Below, piece by piece: positions 46,189 through 55,355 of a DNA stretch of 64,000 nucleotides. The DNA is from Vagococcus teuberi. Its GTDB lineage: Bacteria > Bacillota > Bacilli > Lactobacillales > Vagococcaceae. Location of the stretch: positions 422,501 through 486,500 of the forward strand of contig NZ_CP017267.1 in NCBI RefSeq assembly GCF_001870205.1. The letters are read 5' to 3'. The notes under the pieces are model-generated. The model was given only the letters and a program-made list of their open reading frames with translations, ran no database searches and was not told the origin of the DNA. Numbering within the stretch: the stretch's first letter is position 1; the number at the start of each line of letters is the position of its first letter. The translations under genes were made by a program, and so were the position numbers.

Positions 46189-47619
46189 ATGACAAAAAAA
46201 GAACCAATCGAATTAACTAATTCACGTTATCGCTTAGGATATCATGTTGCTGCACCGTCCGGTTGGATTAATGATCCAAATGGCTTTTGCTACTTTGATG
46301 GGTACTATCATGTGTTTTATCAACATTACCCATACAGTGCTGAATGGGGCCCAATGCATTGGGGACATGCAAGAAGTAAAGATCTAGTTCATTGGGAAAG
46401 TCTACCAATTGCTTTAACACCTGGTGATAAAGAAGATGAGGATGGCTGTTTCTCTGGTAGTGCAATCGAAAAAGATGGCGTATTATACTTATTCTATACT
46501 GGACATCATTATTATGGTGATGGAGATAAAGATCATTTTTGGCAAAATCAAAATATGGCTTACAGTACAGATGGTATTCATTTTACAAAATATGAAAACA
46601 ATCCTATCATTGCTAAAGAACCCGGAGATAATACACATCACTTTAGAGATCCTAAAGTTTGGGAAAAAGATGGTGTTTATTACATGATTTTAGGTAGTCA
46701 AGGTGAAGATGGATTAGGTAGGGCCATTGTTTATTCATCTAAAGATTTATTGGATTGGGAATATGAAGGACCTATTTCTAGAGCAAATGGATTAAAAACA
46801 GAAGGCTTTATGTGGGAATGCCCAGACTTTTTCAATCTTGATGGAAAAGACATCTTATTATTATCACCACAAGGGATAGATGCTCAAGGGAAAGATTACT
46901 TAAATCTATTCCAAACAGGTTATTTCATTGGTGATTATGACTATAAAACAGCAACATTCACACGCGGAGAGTTCCATGAATTAGACAAGGGTCATGATTT
47001 TTATGCAACTCAAACAACTGAAGCACCTGATGGCAGACGTATTGTCATTGCATGGATGGATATGTGGGAAAGCCTACTTCCAGAACAAGAAGATGGTTGG
47101 GCTGGAGCGTTGACTATTCCACGTGAATTGAGATTAAAAAATGATCATCTTTATATGACACCTGTAAAAGAATTAGAAGACTTAAGAATAAAAGAAGTTT
47201 CAAATGATTCTTCAGTTGTTGCTAAAGAATTATTAGTAGCAGAAGATGCATCATCTAGTGAAGTGCTAATAGATATTCCTCTTACAGGAACTAATCAAGA
47301 AGAAGTCAGCTTTTCGTTAAAAACATCTAATGAAGAATTAGTTTTATTAACCTATTCTAAAGCAACGAATGAGTTTATTTTAAAACGTAGTGACAAAGAT
47401 GACTTAAGATATGGTACAATTCAACCATGTGATAAGCTGTCATTACGAGTGTTTATTGATACAAGTTCGATTGAAATCTTCATTAATGAAGGGGAGCTTG
47501 TGTTTACTGAACGTTTCTATACAGGAGAAAAAACAGATGTTTGTGTGACGGTTAGTGAAGAAGAAACTATCTCTTATACAGTTTATCAACTAGATGATAA
47601 TGCAGTTTCTTATAACTAA
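46189..47619 (+). CDS. scrB: GH32 sucrose hydrolase (sucrase/beta-fructosidase)
   Basis: 476-residue intact GH32 enzyme: five-bladed propeller with nucleophile Asp29 (WINDPNG), RDP at 153-155 and acid/base Glu210 (ECP), then a beta-sandwich from about 330. There is no signal peptide, so it acts in the cytoplasm. Its partners are a non-PTS symporter and a fructokinase, so it should cleave unphosphorylated sucrose to glucose and fructose, although the family is often annotated as sucrose-6-phosphate hydrolase. Confidence 0.92.
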   Translation: MTKKEPIELTNSRYRLGYHVAAPSGWINDPNGFCYFDGYYHVFYQHYPYSAEWGPMHWGHARSKDLVHWESLPIALTPGDKEDEDGCFSGSAIEKDGVLYLFYTGHHYYGDGDKDHFWQNQNMAYSTDGIHFTKYENNPIIAKEPGDNTHHFRDPKVWEKDGVYYMILGSQGEDGLGRAIVYSSKDLLDWEYEGPISRANGLKTEGFMWECPDFFNLDGKDILLLSPQGIDAQGKDYLNLFQTGYFIGDYDYKTATFTRGEFHELDKGHDFYATQTTEAPDGRRIVIAWMDMWESLLPEQEDGWAGALTIPRELRLKNDHLYMTPVKELEDLRIKEVSNDSSVVAKELLVAEDASSSEVLIDIPLTGTNQEEVSFSLKTSNEELVLLTYSKATNEFILKRSDKDDLRYGTIQPCDKLSLRVFIDTSSIEIFINEGELVFTERFYTGEKTDVCVTVSEEETISYTVYQLDDNAVSYN

Positions 47620-47631
47620 GGAGGTTTTATT

Positions 47632-48504
47632 GTGTTAATTGGTAGTATTGAAGCAGGTGGAACAAAATTTGTCTGTGCAGTAGGTGATGAAGATTACCGA
47701 GTAAAAGACCAGATAACGTTTCCGACAACGACACCAGAAGAAACATTAAAACAGGCGGTGGAGTATTTTAAACAGTTTGATATTGAGGCACTTGGAGTAG
47801 CATCATTTGGACCAATTGAAATCAGAAAACATTCACCTAAATCTGGCTATATTACAACTACACCAAAACCAGGTTGGAAAAATGTTGATGTTCTAGGTTA
47901 TTTACAGAAAGAATTAGATGTGCCAATGTCTTGGACAACAGATGTTAATGGGTCAGCATATGGTGAATACATTATGTCGACTTTATCAAATGAAAAAATT
48001 AATTCGTTGGTTTATTACACTGTCGGAACGGGTGTCGGTGGTGGTGCAGTTATTAATGGTGAACTTCTAGGTGAAGCAGGACATCCAGAGATGGGGCATA
48101 CATTTGTAAAACGTCATCCGGATGATTTAGAGTTTAAAGGTATCTGTCCATACCATGGTGACTGTTTAGAAGGTTTAGTTTCTGGTCCAACATTTGAAGC
48201 GCGTCTTGGTCAAAAAGGTGAAACAGTGCCATTGACTGATCCAGTGTGGGATATTATGGCTTATTATCTAGCACAAGCAGTGATTCAAACAACCTTGATT
48301 ATTCGCCCAGATAAAATCGTATTTGGCGGAAGTGTGGCAAATGAAACATTACTTGAAAAAGTTCGTCAAAATGTGGCTGAACTCTTAAATGATTATGTTG
48401 AATTACCACCTCTAGACAAATACATTACTCGACCATTAATTAAAAATAATGGCTCAGCAACATTGGGTAACTTTGCTTTAGGATTAATCCAATTACAAGA
48501 ATAA
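47632..48504 (+). CDS. scrK: ROK family fructokinase
   Basis: 290-residue ROK sugar kinase that phosphorylates fructose released by ScrB. N-terminal phosphate loop EAGGTKFVCAVG, catalytic Asp in TTDVNGSAYGE, GTGVGGG, and the zinc site GHPEMGH...CPYHGDC are present. The start is GTG preceded by AAGGAGG. It follows scrB by 12 bases. A decayed copy lies at 43641. Confidence 0.93.
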   Translation: MLIGSIEAGGTKFVCAVGDEDYRVKDQITFPTTTPEETLKQAVEYFKQFDIEALGVASFGPIEIRKHSPKSGYITTTPKPGWKNVDVLGYLQKELDVPMSWTTDVNGSAYGEYIMSTLSNEKINSLVYYTVGTGVGGGAVINGELLGEAGHPEMGHTFVKRHPDDLEFKGICPYHGDCLEGLVSGPTFEARLGQKGETVPLTDPVWDIMAYYLAQAVIQTTLIIRPDKIVFGGSVANETLLEKVRQNVAELLNDYVELPPLDKYITRPLIKNNGSATLGNFALGLIQLQE

Positions 48505-48511
48505 TACTAGT

Positions 48512-48552
48512 AAAAAGGCTTTTATAATGAATTGTTATAAAGGCCTTTTTTA
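48512..48552 (+). terminator. Terminator of the MFS-scrB-scrK operon
   Basis: AAAAAGGCTTTTATAA / TTATAAAGGCCTTTTTT stem with a T-run. Confidence 0.85.
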
Positions 48553-48591
48553 TGCTATTCTAGACAGAGAATAATGATGAGGGGTAGTTTT

Positions 48592-49584
48592 ATGAGACCA
48601 AAGTTAGAAGATGTAGCCAAAAGAGCAAATGTATCAAAAACTACTGTATCAAGGGTATTAAATAATAGAGGGTATTTAAGCCAGAAAACCATTGATAGAG
48701 TGCACGAGGCTATGGAGGAATTAAATTATCAGCCAAACGTTGTGGCAAGACAATTGTATAATAAAAAAACAAATATTATTGGACTAGTCTTTCCAACTGT
48801 TGCCAATCCATTCTTTGGTGAATTAGTTGAAGCACTTGAGAAAAAGTTGTATGAAGATGGGTACAAAGTTTTGATAGGTAACTCAATGAATAATACCAAA
48901 AAAGAGTCTGATTATTTGAATCAATTATTATCGGAACAAGTAGATGGTTTGATTGTTGGAACGCATAATCAAGGTATTCAAGAATACAAATACCAAAACT
49001 TACCGATTGTTGCGATAGATCGTGTGATGAATGAAGATATTCCTGTGATTGAGTCTGATAATTATCAAGGTGGAAAATTAGCAACAACAGTTTTAATAGA
49101 ACAAGGAGCTAAACATATCATTCATACTAATGGTCCTGTTGAATTAGAAACGCCAGCTAAAAGACGTCGTGAAGCTTATGAGGATACAATGACAGCACAT
49201 GGTTTGTCACCGCAAACAGTAACAGTTGATTTTAATATACCGTATCAAGAGAAAAAAGATATTTTTTATCAATTATTTGAAACATACCCTGATGTTGATG
49301 GAATATTTGCCTCAAATGATATGGATGCGGCATTGATTTTACAAATAGCAAAAGAAAAAGGGATTCGTGTACCAGAGGATTTATTATTAGTTGGTTATGA
49401 TGGAACGATTATGACTCGTAGTATTTTGCCGGATTTAACAACAATTGTGCAACCGATTGATGAGATGGCAGAGATGGCTATCAGTATATTAATGAAACGA
49501 ATCAACAAAAAAGAAACAGAACATGAATACATTTTACCAGTTACGCTATGGGAAGGTAAGACGTCAAAAAAAGACATTCATTAA
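48592..49584 (+). CDS. scrR: LacI family sucrose operon regulator
   Basis: 330 residues with a LacI helix-turn-helix (MRPKLEDVAKRANVSKTTVSRVLNNRGYLS) and effector domain. It follows the scr operon after a terminator and probably controls it through the CCGG-core sites near 44750-44840. The ATG at 48592 has GAGGGG upstream. It is clearly a different protein from the LacI regulator at 37916. Confidence 0.87.
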   Translation: MRPKLEDVAKRANVSKTTVSRVLNNRGYLSQKTIDRVHEAMEELNYQPNVVARQLYNKKTNIIGLVFPTVANPFFGELVEALEKKLYEDGYKVLIGNSMNNTKKESDYLNQLLSEQVDGLIVGTHNQGIQEYKYQNLPIVAIDRVMNEDIPVIESDNYQGGKLATTVLIEQGAKHIIHTNGPVELETPAKRRREAYEDTMTAHGLSPQTVTVDFNIPYQEKKDIFYQLFETYPDVDGIFASNDMDAALILQIAKEKGIRVPEDLLLVGYDGTIMTRSILPDLTTIVQPIDEMAEMAISILMKRINKKETEHEYILPVTLWEGKTSKKDIH

Positions 49585-49602
49585 TAGAGGGATGTCTTTT
49601 TA
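49566..49602 (+). terminator. Terminator of scrR
   Basis: AAAAAAGACAT / GATGTCTTTTT stem spanning the stop codon of scrR, ending in a T-run. Confidence 0.75.
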
Positions 49603-49811
49603 TTTTGCATTTAAAAAGCGTAAAGCTGTAAAAAATGCAGTAGAAATAATCACGGGAGGCAGTATAAGGACTACAATCACTGGTGGTATGATAAGAGAAG
49701 TGGCAATATCAATTATGGTTGAAACAAGATAAAAAATTGAGCCTAAAACGATGTATAGCCATGCTTCAGAGCGTAATAAAAAATTTTTGGACCGCTCTAT
49801 TAAATGAACTG
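49600..49811 (-). pseudogene. N-terminally truncated membrane protein fragment
   Basis: An open frame of 69 codons without any ATG on the minus strand encodes RSEAWLYIVLGSIFYLVSTI and two strongly hydrophobic stretches rich in Ile, Val and Pro, ending FFTALRFLNAK. The protein-like composition with no start suggests the end of a lost membrane-protein gene. I do not recognise the family. Confidence 0.35.
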
Positions 49812-49820
49812 AAATTTAAA

Positions 49821-49955
49821 ATGTCTCTTTATGATTTTCAACAAGTGACAGATTGGTTTATAAAATTATTGAGGGAAAGACAATCCGATTTTCCTCTTAA
49901 ATTAACAAATGACGATATAGAGACTTATAAAACTAAATTAAATGCTCTTTTATAA
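49821..49955 (+). CDS. Small hypothetical ORF or gene remnant
   Basis: 44-codon frame (MSLYDFQQVTDWFIKLLRE...) with a natural-looking amphipathic composition but no clear ribosome binding site. It could be a C-terminal remnant of a larger gene. Together with the minus-strand fragment beside it, it fills most of the 430-bp gap between scrR and truA. Confidence 0.3.
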   Translation: MSLYDFQQVTDWFIKLLRERQSDFPLKLTNDDIETYKTKLNALL

Positions 49956-50017
49956 TGAGTGAAATTATGTCATGATAGACAAGGTATGACAGTTATAAAG
50001 GAGATTAATAAATAATC

Positions 50018-50755
50018 ATGAGAAATATAAAGATGACAATAGAGTATGATGGAAAAAGATACCAAGGTTGGCAACGATTAGGTGATTCAGACAAAACAAT
50101 TCAAGGGAAAATAGAAAATATTATTCATCAAATGACCGGTGAAAAACTTGAAATTGTCGGGTCTGGTAGAACAGATGCTGGGACACACGCAAAAGGGCAG
50201 GTAGCAAACTTTAAAACAGAATCTGATTTATCATTAGATGATATGTTGGATTTCTTTCACCAATATTTGCCTCAAGATATTGTTGTAACACAACTTGAAG
50301 AGATGCCTGAAAGATTTCATTCAAGATATAATGCGAAAGGAAAACAATATAGTTACTATGTTTGGAATCAGTGTATTCCGTCAGCTTTCTATAAAAACTA
50401 TAGTATGCATGTTCCTGAAAAGTTAGACATGGAAAAAGTTGAATTAGCTTGTGAGAAATTAACAGGCACACACGATTTCCGTGGATTTTCAGCATTAAAG
50501 AAAACGAAAAAATCAACGACACGCACGATTACTGAATTATCTGTTAAACAAGAAGGCGCTATTCTTCATTTTACCTTTGTTGGAGATGGTTTTTTACATA
50601 AGATGGTTCGTATTATGATGGGCACGTTACTGGATGTGGGAACAGGAAAAATGTCATTAGAGGATATTGACCAAGTATTTGATACGAAAATCAGAAGTAA
50701 CGCTGGAGACACGGTTCCAGCACAAGGACTATTCTTAGATGAAGTATTTTATTAA
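50018..50755 (+). CDS. truA: tRNA pseudouridine(38-40) synthase TruA
   Basis: 245-residue TruA that isomerises U38-U40 in the anticodon arm. The catalytic Asp lies in GSGRTDAGTHAKGQV (about 49-63), with YDGKRYQGWQ at 10-19 and the C-terminal GDGFLHKMVRIMMGTL. Usual length. The GGAG is somewhat far from the ATG. It is monocistronic, with a terminator after it. Confidence 0.94.
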   Translation: MRNIKMTIEYDGKRYQGWQRLGDSDKTIQGKIENIIHQMTGEKLEIVGSGRTDAGTHAKGQVANFKTESDLSLDDMLDFFHQYLPQDIVVTQLEEMPERFHSRYNAKGKQYSYYVWNQCIPSAFYKNYSMHVPEKLDMEKVELACEKLTGTHDFRGFSALKKTKKSTTRTITELSVKQEGAILHFTFVGDGFLHKMVRIMMGTLLDVGTGKMSLEDIDQVFDTKIRSNAGDTVPAQGLFLDEVFY

Positions 50756-50762
50756 ATAAATG

Positions 50763-50803
50763 AAAAAAGGCGTAACTATGACTAGCATAGATACGTCTTT
50801 TTA
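50763..50803. terminator. Bidirectional terminator after truA
   Basis: AAAAAAGGCGTA(A)CTATG / CATAG(A)TACGTCTTTTT stem between convergent genes. Confidence 0.85.
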
Positions 50804-52219
50804 GTTAATTTTTTTGAAAAATCGAATACCAGTCAAAATGGTTGCAATTAAACAAATTACAAAAGAGGTCATGTAAACAGCATGCATGCCATAAATAAAG
50901 ACATCTGGACGACCAGAAATATAGGTAGTGACTTTTTGTCCATAATTATGACTCATGGCTGCATATAAGACAGTGGTGGAAAGAGATATCCCAATAACCA
51001 TACCTAGGTTTCTAGCCAGTGAGTTTAAACTACCAGCGACCCCTAAATCTTTTTTCTCGACGTTACTCATGACGAGTGTATTGTTAGGTGCTTGGAATAA
51101 AGCATTACCTAATCCGACAAAGATAGATGCAAAAACAAAAAAGATAAGCGATGTCTGTTGTCCTAATACTAAATAAAGGACTTGCGATATAGTGATTAAG
51201 ATAAGTCCAACAAAGGTTAATAACTTGGCACCAATTTTATCCGTGATATATCCACTTACAGGTGAACCAACTATCATGGTAAAAGGAATAACCATCATAA
51301 GTAGCCCTGAGAAACTTGCAGAATAACCTCGTGTATTTTGTAAATAAAATGGAATCACAACATTAGTGAAAAAGTTTGTGACAAATATCATCGATGCTGT
51401 CAATAAACTTAGAGTGAATACTTTATTTTTGAATAATGAAAACTGGATTAAAGGGTTATCTCTGTTTATTTCGACACGGTAGAAAAGAATCATTGACATG
51501 AGTGCGATGATGATTAAAATGATTGGCAGAGTATGGACATAACCAAGTTCTTGCCCAATAAAAATTCCACCAAATAACGTGAGAATGGTTGCGGCAAATA
51601 ATAAGAATCCAAGAAAATCAATTGGATTCCCTGATTTAGTTGAGTCTTTTGGTAATACTTTTTGTCCAAGAATAATCGTAAGCAGCCCGACAGGAACATT
51701 AATTAGAAAAATATATTCCCAGGTGAATTTAGCTAAAATGACACCACCTAATCCTGGCCCCATAATAGACCCAAGTGAAACAAAAGCCCCAATCATTCCC
51801 AATGCACGCCCACGCTCGCTGATAGGAAAAACTTCTGTAATGATGCCAGTGTTTGTTGACATGGTCATGCTTGCTCCAATTGCTTGAATAATACGAGAGA
51901 ACAGTAATAACTCAAATGTATGTGTGACACCACAGAGTAATGATCCTATAACAAAAGTTAATGTCCCGATACGGAAAATTTTGATTTTCCCTATACTATC
52001 CCCAATTTTCCCGAATAAGGGAAGGCACGCACAGACGGTCATTAAATAAATTGAAACAATCCATTCTGTTTGGTTCATAGGAATCCGCATGTCTTTTGAC
52101 ATGACAGGTAATGCAATATTGACAATACTTCCGTCAAGTGTTGACATAAAGGTAAATAAACCAATAGCGACTAATACTAGCCATCTATTTTTATTTAGTG
52201 TTTGATTTGTTGTATCCAT
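50801..52219 (-). CDS. DHA2 family multidrug MFS transporter
   Basis: 472-residue drug:H+ antiporter of the 14-helix EmrB/QacA type, with the N-terminal motif SIVNIALPVMSKDM and motif C-like GAFVSLGSIMGPGLGGVI. It likely exports toxic amphiphiles; the substrate is unknown. The start ATG follows GGAGG. No adjacent regulator gene is visible. Confidence 0.87.
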   Translation of the reverse strand: MDTTNQTLNKNRWLVLVAIGLFTFMSTLDGSIVNIALPVMSKDMRIPMNQTEWIVSIYLMTVCACLPLFGKIGDSIGKIKIFRIGTLTFVIGSLLCGVTHTFELLLFSRIIQAIGASMTMSTNTGIITEVFPISERGRALGMIGAFVSLGSIMGPGLGGVILAKFTWEYIFLINVPVGLLTIILGQKVLPKDSTKSGNPIDFLGFLLFAATILTLFGGIFIGQELGYVHTLPIILIIIALMSMILFYRVEINRDNPLIQFSLFKNKVFTLSLLTASMIFVTNFFTNVVIPFYLQNTRGYSASFSGLLMMVIPFTMIVGSPVSGYITDKIGAKLLTFVGLILITISQVLYLVLGQQTSLIFFVFASIFVGLGNALFQAPNNTLVMSNVEKKDLGVAGSLNSLARNLGMVIGISLSTTVLYAAMSHNYGQKVTTYISGRPDVFIYGMHAVYMTSFVICLIATILTGIRFFKKIN

Positions 52220-52357
52220 AAATCATTCCTCCGATAAATATAAAATAGTCGTTCTTTTTAAACTAATTTGTGACAACAATTAAACACATTCATTATCCAC
52301 TTAACTATCTTACTACAAACTTTTATTTTTGGGGGAATATTTTATTTAAACAGAATG

Positions 52358-52376
52358 AGACTTTTGGGTCAGCCTC
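52358..52376. repeat. Half copy of the hairpin repeat
   Basis: AGACTTTTGGGTCAGCCTC is the same sequence type as the right end of the 129-bp element at 59207 and the reverse complement of its left end. It sits just upstream of the frameshifted MFS gene. Confidence 0.5.
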
Positions 52377-52401
52377 ATGCTTTTTGGGTTTAAGGAGAAC
52401 C

Positions 52402-53570
52402 ATGATGGAGAGAAAGATAAATAGTGCGTTGTTGTTGGGGATAATATTTGTGGCGATGAATTTACGATCGCCTATCACTTCAGTCGGTCCTTTAGTCGGC
52501 ATTATTTCAGAAAAATTATCCTTATCAGGTGGGCAAGCTGAGTTGATTACGACGATACCACTAATGGCTTTTGCTATTATTTCACCGATAGCACCAAAAT
52601 TAGCCAATAAATGGACGATTGAGCGAACTATTTTTGGTACGTTGATGGTATTGATTGTAGGGATGTTTCCAAGAGCAATACCTCAATTAGTATTTTTATT
52701 TTTAGGAACAACTTTACTTGGTGCTGCTATTGCGATTTGTAATGTATTGATTCCAGGGATTGTTAAAAAAGAGTTTCCTGATAAAAGTGGCTTAGTAACA
52801 GGAATTTATTCAGTTAGTATGAATTTAACAGGAGCGATTGCATCTGATATTAGTATCCCATTAGTAAAAAAGTGGGTCTTGATTGGAACGTTGCTTTAGG
52901 AGTGTCGTCAGTATTAGCACTTATAGCATTTATTTTTTGGCTTCCTCAATTAAAGCGTCCCGATAAAGATGTCACTGAAATAAAACCAGAAGAAAATTCA
53001 TCTATTTGGACATCATCATTAGCTTGGTCAGTAACATTGTTTATGGGAATTCAATCATTTATTTTTTACGTATTAGTCGCTTGGATGCCAGAAATGTTAG
53101 TAGATAAAGGATTATCAACTGCACAAGCTGGTGGAATGTTGTCATTATTACAAATGACACTATTACCAGTCACCTTTAATGTGCCAATTATTGCCGAAAA
53201 AAGGCCGAATCAAAAAAGTTTTGTGTGGGTAGCCTTTTTATTATTTGCTTCAGGTATTGTAGGGTTTATGGGAAATAATATGACGATTGCGACGTTTTCA
53301 ATTATGGGGATCGGTGTCGCTGGAGGGATAGCATTTAGTTTATCTATGATGTTTTTCAATTTACGAACAACGAGTGCCAAACAAGCTGCTGAATTATCAG
53401 GTATGGCTCAATCTGTCGGTTATCTACTAGCTGCAACTGGCCCCTTTTTATTTGGTTTTTTACATGATGTTACGAATACATGGAAAACGTCTCTCATTAT
53501 TTTGTTAGTCATGACAGTCTTATTATTATTTGTTGGGTTAAATTCAGCAAAAAATAGAGCGATTAAATAA
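52402..53570 (+). pseudogene. CynX/NimT-type MFS transporter, frameshifted in an A-run
   Basis: Two overlapping frames together encode about 389 residues of a twelve-helix MFS protein starting MMERKINSALLLG with the CynX-type NLRSPITSVGPL. Frame one stops at TAG 52897-52899; frame two resumes with GLDWNVALGVSS from 52872. One extra A in the run of six at 52866-52871 would restore a single frame (IPLVKKVGLDWN). It may be a real mutation, slippage in a homopolymer, or a sequencing error. The intact protein would export or import a small organic anion. Confidence 0.85.
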
Positions 53571-53698
53571 TACGTTTTATATTGATATGTTTGATAATCT
53601 GTTTTCAAAATTGTTTATATATAAATAATTCAAAAAGGATAGTGATAGACAGTAAGATGTGGTAAAATTAGAAAAAAATGAGAAGGGGAGTGCGTTGT

Positions 53699-54709
53699 AT
53701 GGCATTAGATTGGAATAATTTAGGGTTCGATTATATCAAAACACCATTTAGATATATTTCATATTGGAAAGACGGCGAGTGGTCTAAGGGAGAGTTAACT
53801 GAGGATAATATGTTACATATTAGTGAAGGCTCAACCGCACTTCATTATGGACAACAGTGTTTTGAAGGATTAAAAGCTTATCGTTGTAAAGACAACTCAA
53901 TTAATTTATTCAGAGTAGATGAGAATGCCAAACGAATGCAGGTTAGTGCAAGACGTTTGATGATGCCTGAAGTACCAGAAGAGATGTTTATCGATGCTGT
54001 AAAACAAGTAGTGAAAGCTAATGAAGAGTTTTGTCCACCATATGATAGTGGAGCGACACTTTATTTGCGACCATTATTAATTGGGACAGGTGATTATATT
54101 GGCGTGGGCCCTGCACCTGAGTATTTGTTCACGGTATTTTGTATGCCAGTAGGACCTTACTTTAAGGGAGGACTAAAACCGACAAACTTTATCATTTCTG
54201 ATTATGATAGAGCGGCACCTCAAGGGACAGGGGCAGTAAAAGTTGGGGGAAATTACGCAGCGAGTTTATACCCAGGGAAAATCGCAAAAGAGCGAAACTT
54301 TTCAGATTGTATTTATCTTGATCCAGCAACGCATACAAAAATCGAAGAAGTTGGTTCAGCAAACTTCTTTGGTATAACAAAAGATGATGAGTTTGTCACA
54401 CCATACTCTCCATCTATCTTACCAAGTATTACAAAGTATTCTTTATTGTACCTTGCAAAAGAAAGATTGGGTTTAAAGACGAGTGAGGGAGATGTATATC
54501 TCAAAGATTTAGATAACTTTAAAGAAGCAGGAGCTTGTGGAACAGCAGCAGTTATCTCACCAATAGGCGGTATACAAGTTGGAGATGACTTCCATGTGTT
54601 TTATTCTGAAACAGAAGTTGGTCCAGTAACTAAAAAGTTATATGATGAATTAGTAGGAATCCAATTTGGAGATATTGACGCACCAGAAGGATGGATTACA
54701 AAAGTATAA
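53699..54709 (+). CDS. ilvE: Branched-chain amino acid aminotransferase
   Basis: 336-residue class IV PLP aminotransferase that interconverts Leu/Ile/Val and their keto acids. The PLP lysine is in [12 protein letters not shown], with [13 protein letters not shown] and [10 protein letters not shown] also conserved. The ATG at 53699 is chosen (GAAGGGGAG upstream) over an in-frame ATG seven codons earlier. Confidence 0.94.
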   Translation: MALDWNNLGFDYIKTPFRYISYWKDGEWSKGELTEDNMLHISEGSTALHYGQQCFEGLKAYRCKDNSINLFRVDENAKRMQVSARRLMMPEVPEEMFIDAVKQVVKANEEFCPPYDSGATLYLRPLLIGTGDYIGVGPAPEYLFTVFCMPVGPYFKGGLKPTNFIISDYDRAAPQGTGAVKVGGNYAASLYPGKIAKERNFSDCIYLDPATHTKIEEVGSANFFGITKDDEFVTPYSPSILPSITKYSLLYLAKERLGLKTSEGDVYLKDLDNFKEAGACGTAAVISPIGGIQVGDDFHVFYSETEVGPVTKKLYDELVGIQFGDIDAPEGWITKV

Positions 54710-54733
54710 TTAGAAAAAGATTAAAAAATAGTG

Positions 54734-54762
54734 TTGACATCATGAGTTAAATCATGTAAATT
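54734..54762 (+). promoter_or_regulatory. Promoter of the T-box-metNIQ transcript
   Basis: TTGACA (54734-54739), 17-bp spacer, TAAATT (54757-54762), just upstream of the first T-box leader. Confidence 0.6.
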
Positions 54763-54779
54763 TATAACCATAGATAAAT

Positions 54780-55042
54780 AACGTTCTGTTGATTAGGAAA
54801 GTATACTTTGATGCTTTTTAGAGAGACTCTGGTTGGTGAAAAGAGTTAAGTTCAGATAAGTAGAAAATGGCCTATGAGGAAAGGATATCGATAAGTAGGT
54901 ATTCTCGGAGATTGTTTCACCGTTAAAAGAAACGCCGATAGATTTTTTGTCGGGCTAAGGGAAGAATAAATTCTTCTAAACTAAGGTGGTAACACGATAA
55001 CTCGTCCTTTTACATAGTTCACTATGTAAAGGGGCTTTTTTA
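54780..55042 (+). ncRNA. T-box leader 1 (probable tRNA-Met sensing)
   Basis: Stem I with the AGAGA-type segment, the core T-box AAGGTGGTAACACG (54983-54996) with TGGT to pair with an ACCA tRNA end, and a terminator stem CCTTTTACATAGT / ACTATGTAAAGG plus T-run (55005-55041). In the 3' side of stem I the stretch GAAAATGGCC, shared with leader 2, offers ATG as specifier codon. Uncharged tRNA should allow read-through. Confidence 0.85.
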
Positions 55043-55074
55043 TTTTTATAGACATACGATGATATGGTAAGTAG

Positions 55075-55331
55075 GTTGATTTTTATTTTTTACAGAGAAC
55101 CTCGATTAGCTGAGAAGAGGAAAAATGATGTAACTGAAAATGGCCATTGAGTAATTTGGATTCGAGCAAAACATTGTAAGAATGCAACGAGCGCAACCGT
55201 TAACTTGCTAGAGTATGATAGTACTTGATAAGGATTAATTTGTGAGAATTAGTCAAATTAGAGGTGGTAACACGCACAAGCGTCCTCAAGAAAACAAATG
55301 ACAGGGTTTGTTTTCTTGAGGATGTTTTTTT
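55075..55331 (+). ncRNA. T-box leader 2 (probable tRNA-Met sensing)
   Basis: A second complete leader: AGAGAA stem I start, GAAAATGGCC at the specifier position, core GAGGTGGTAACACG (55261-55274), and its own long terminator CCTCAAGAAAACA / TGTTTTCTTGAGG with seven T residues (55284-55331). It lies in series with leader 1, so transcription must pass two tRNA-controlled terminators before reaching metN. Confidence 0.87.
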
Positions 55332-55355
55332 ATAAATGAATTTGGAGGAAATAAA

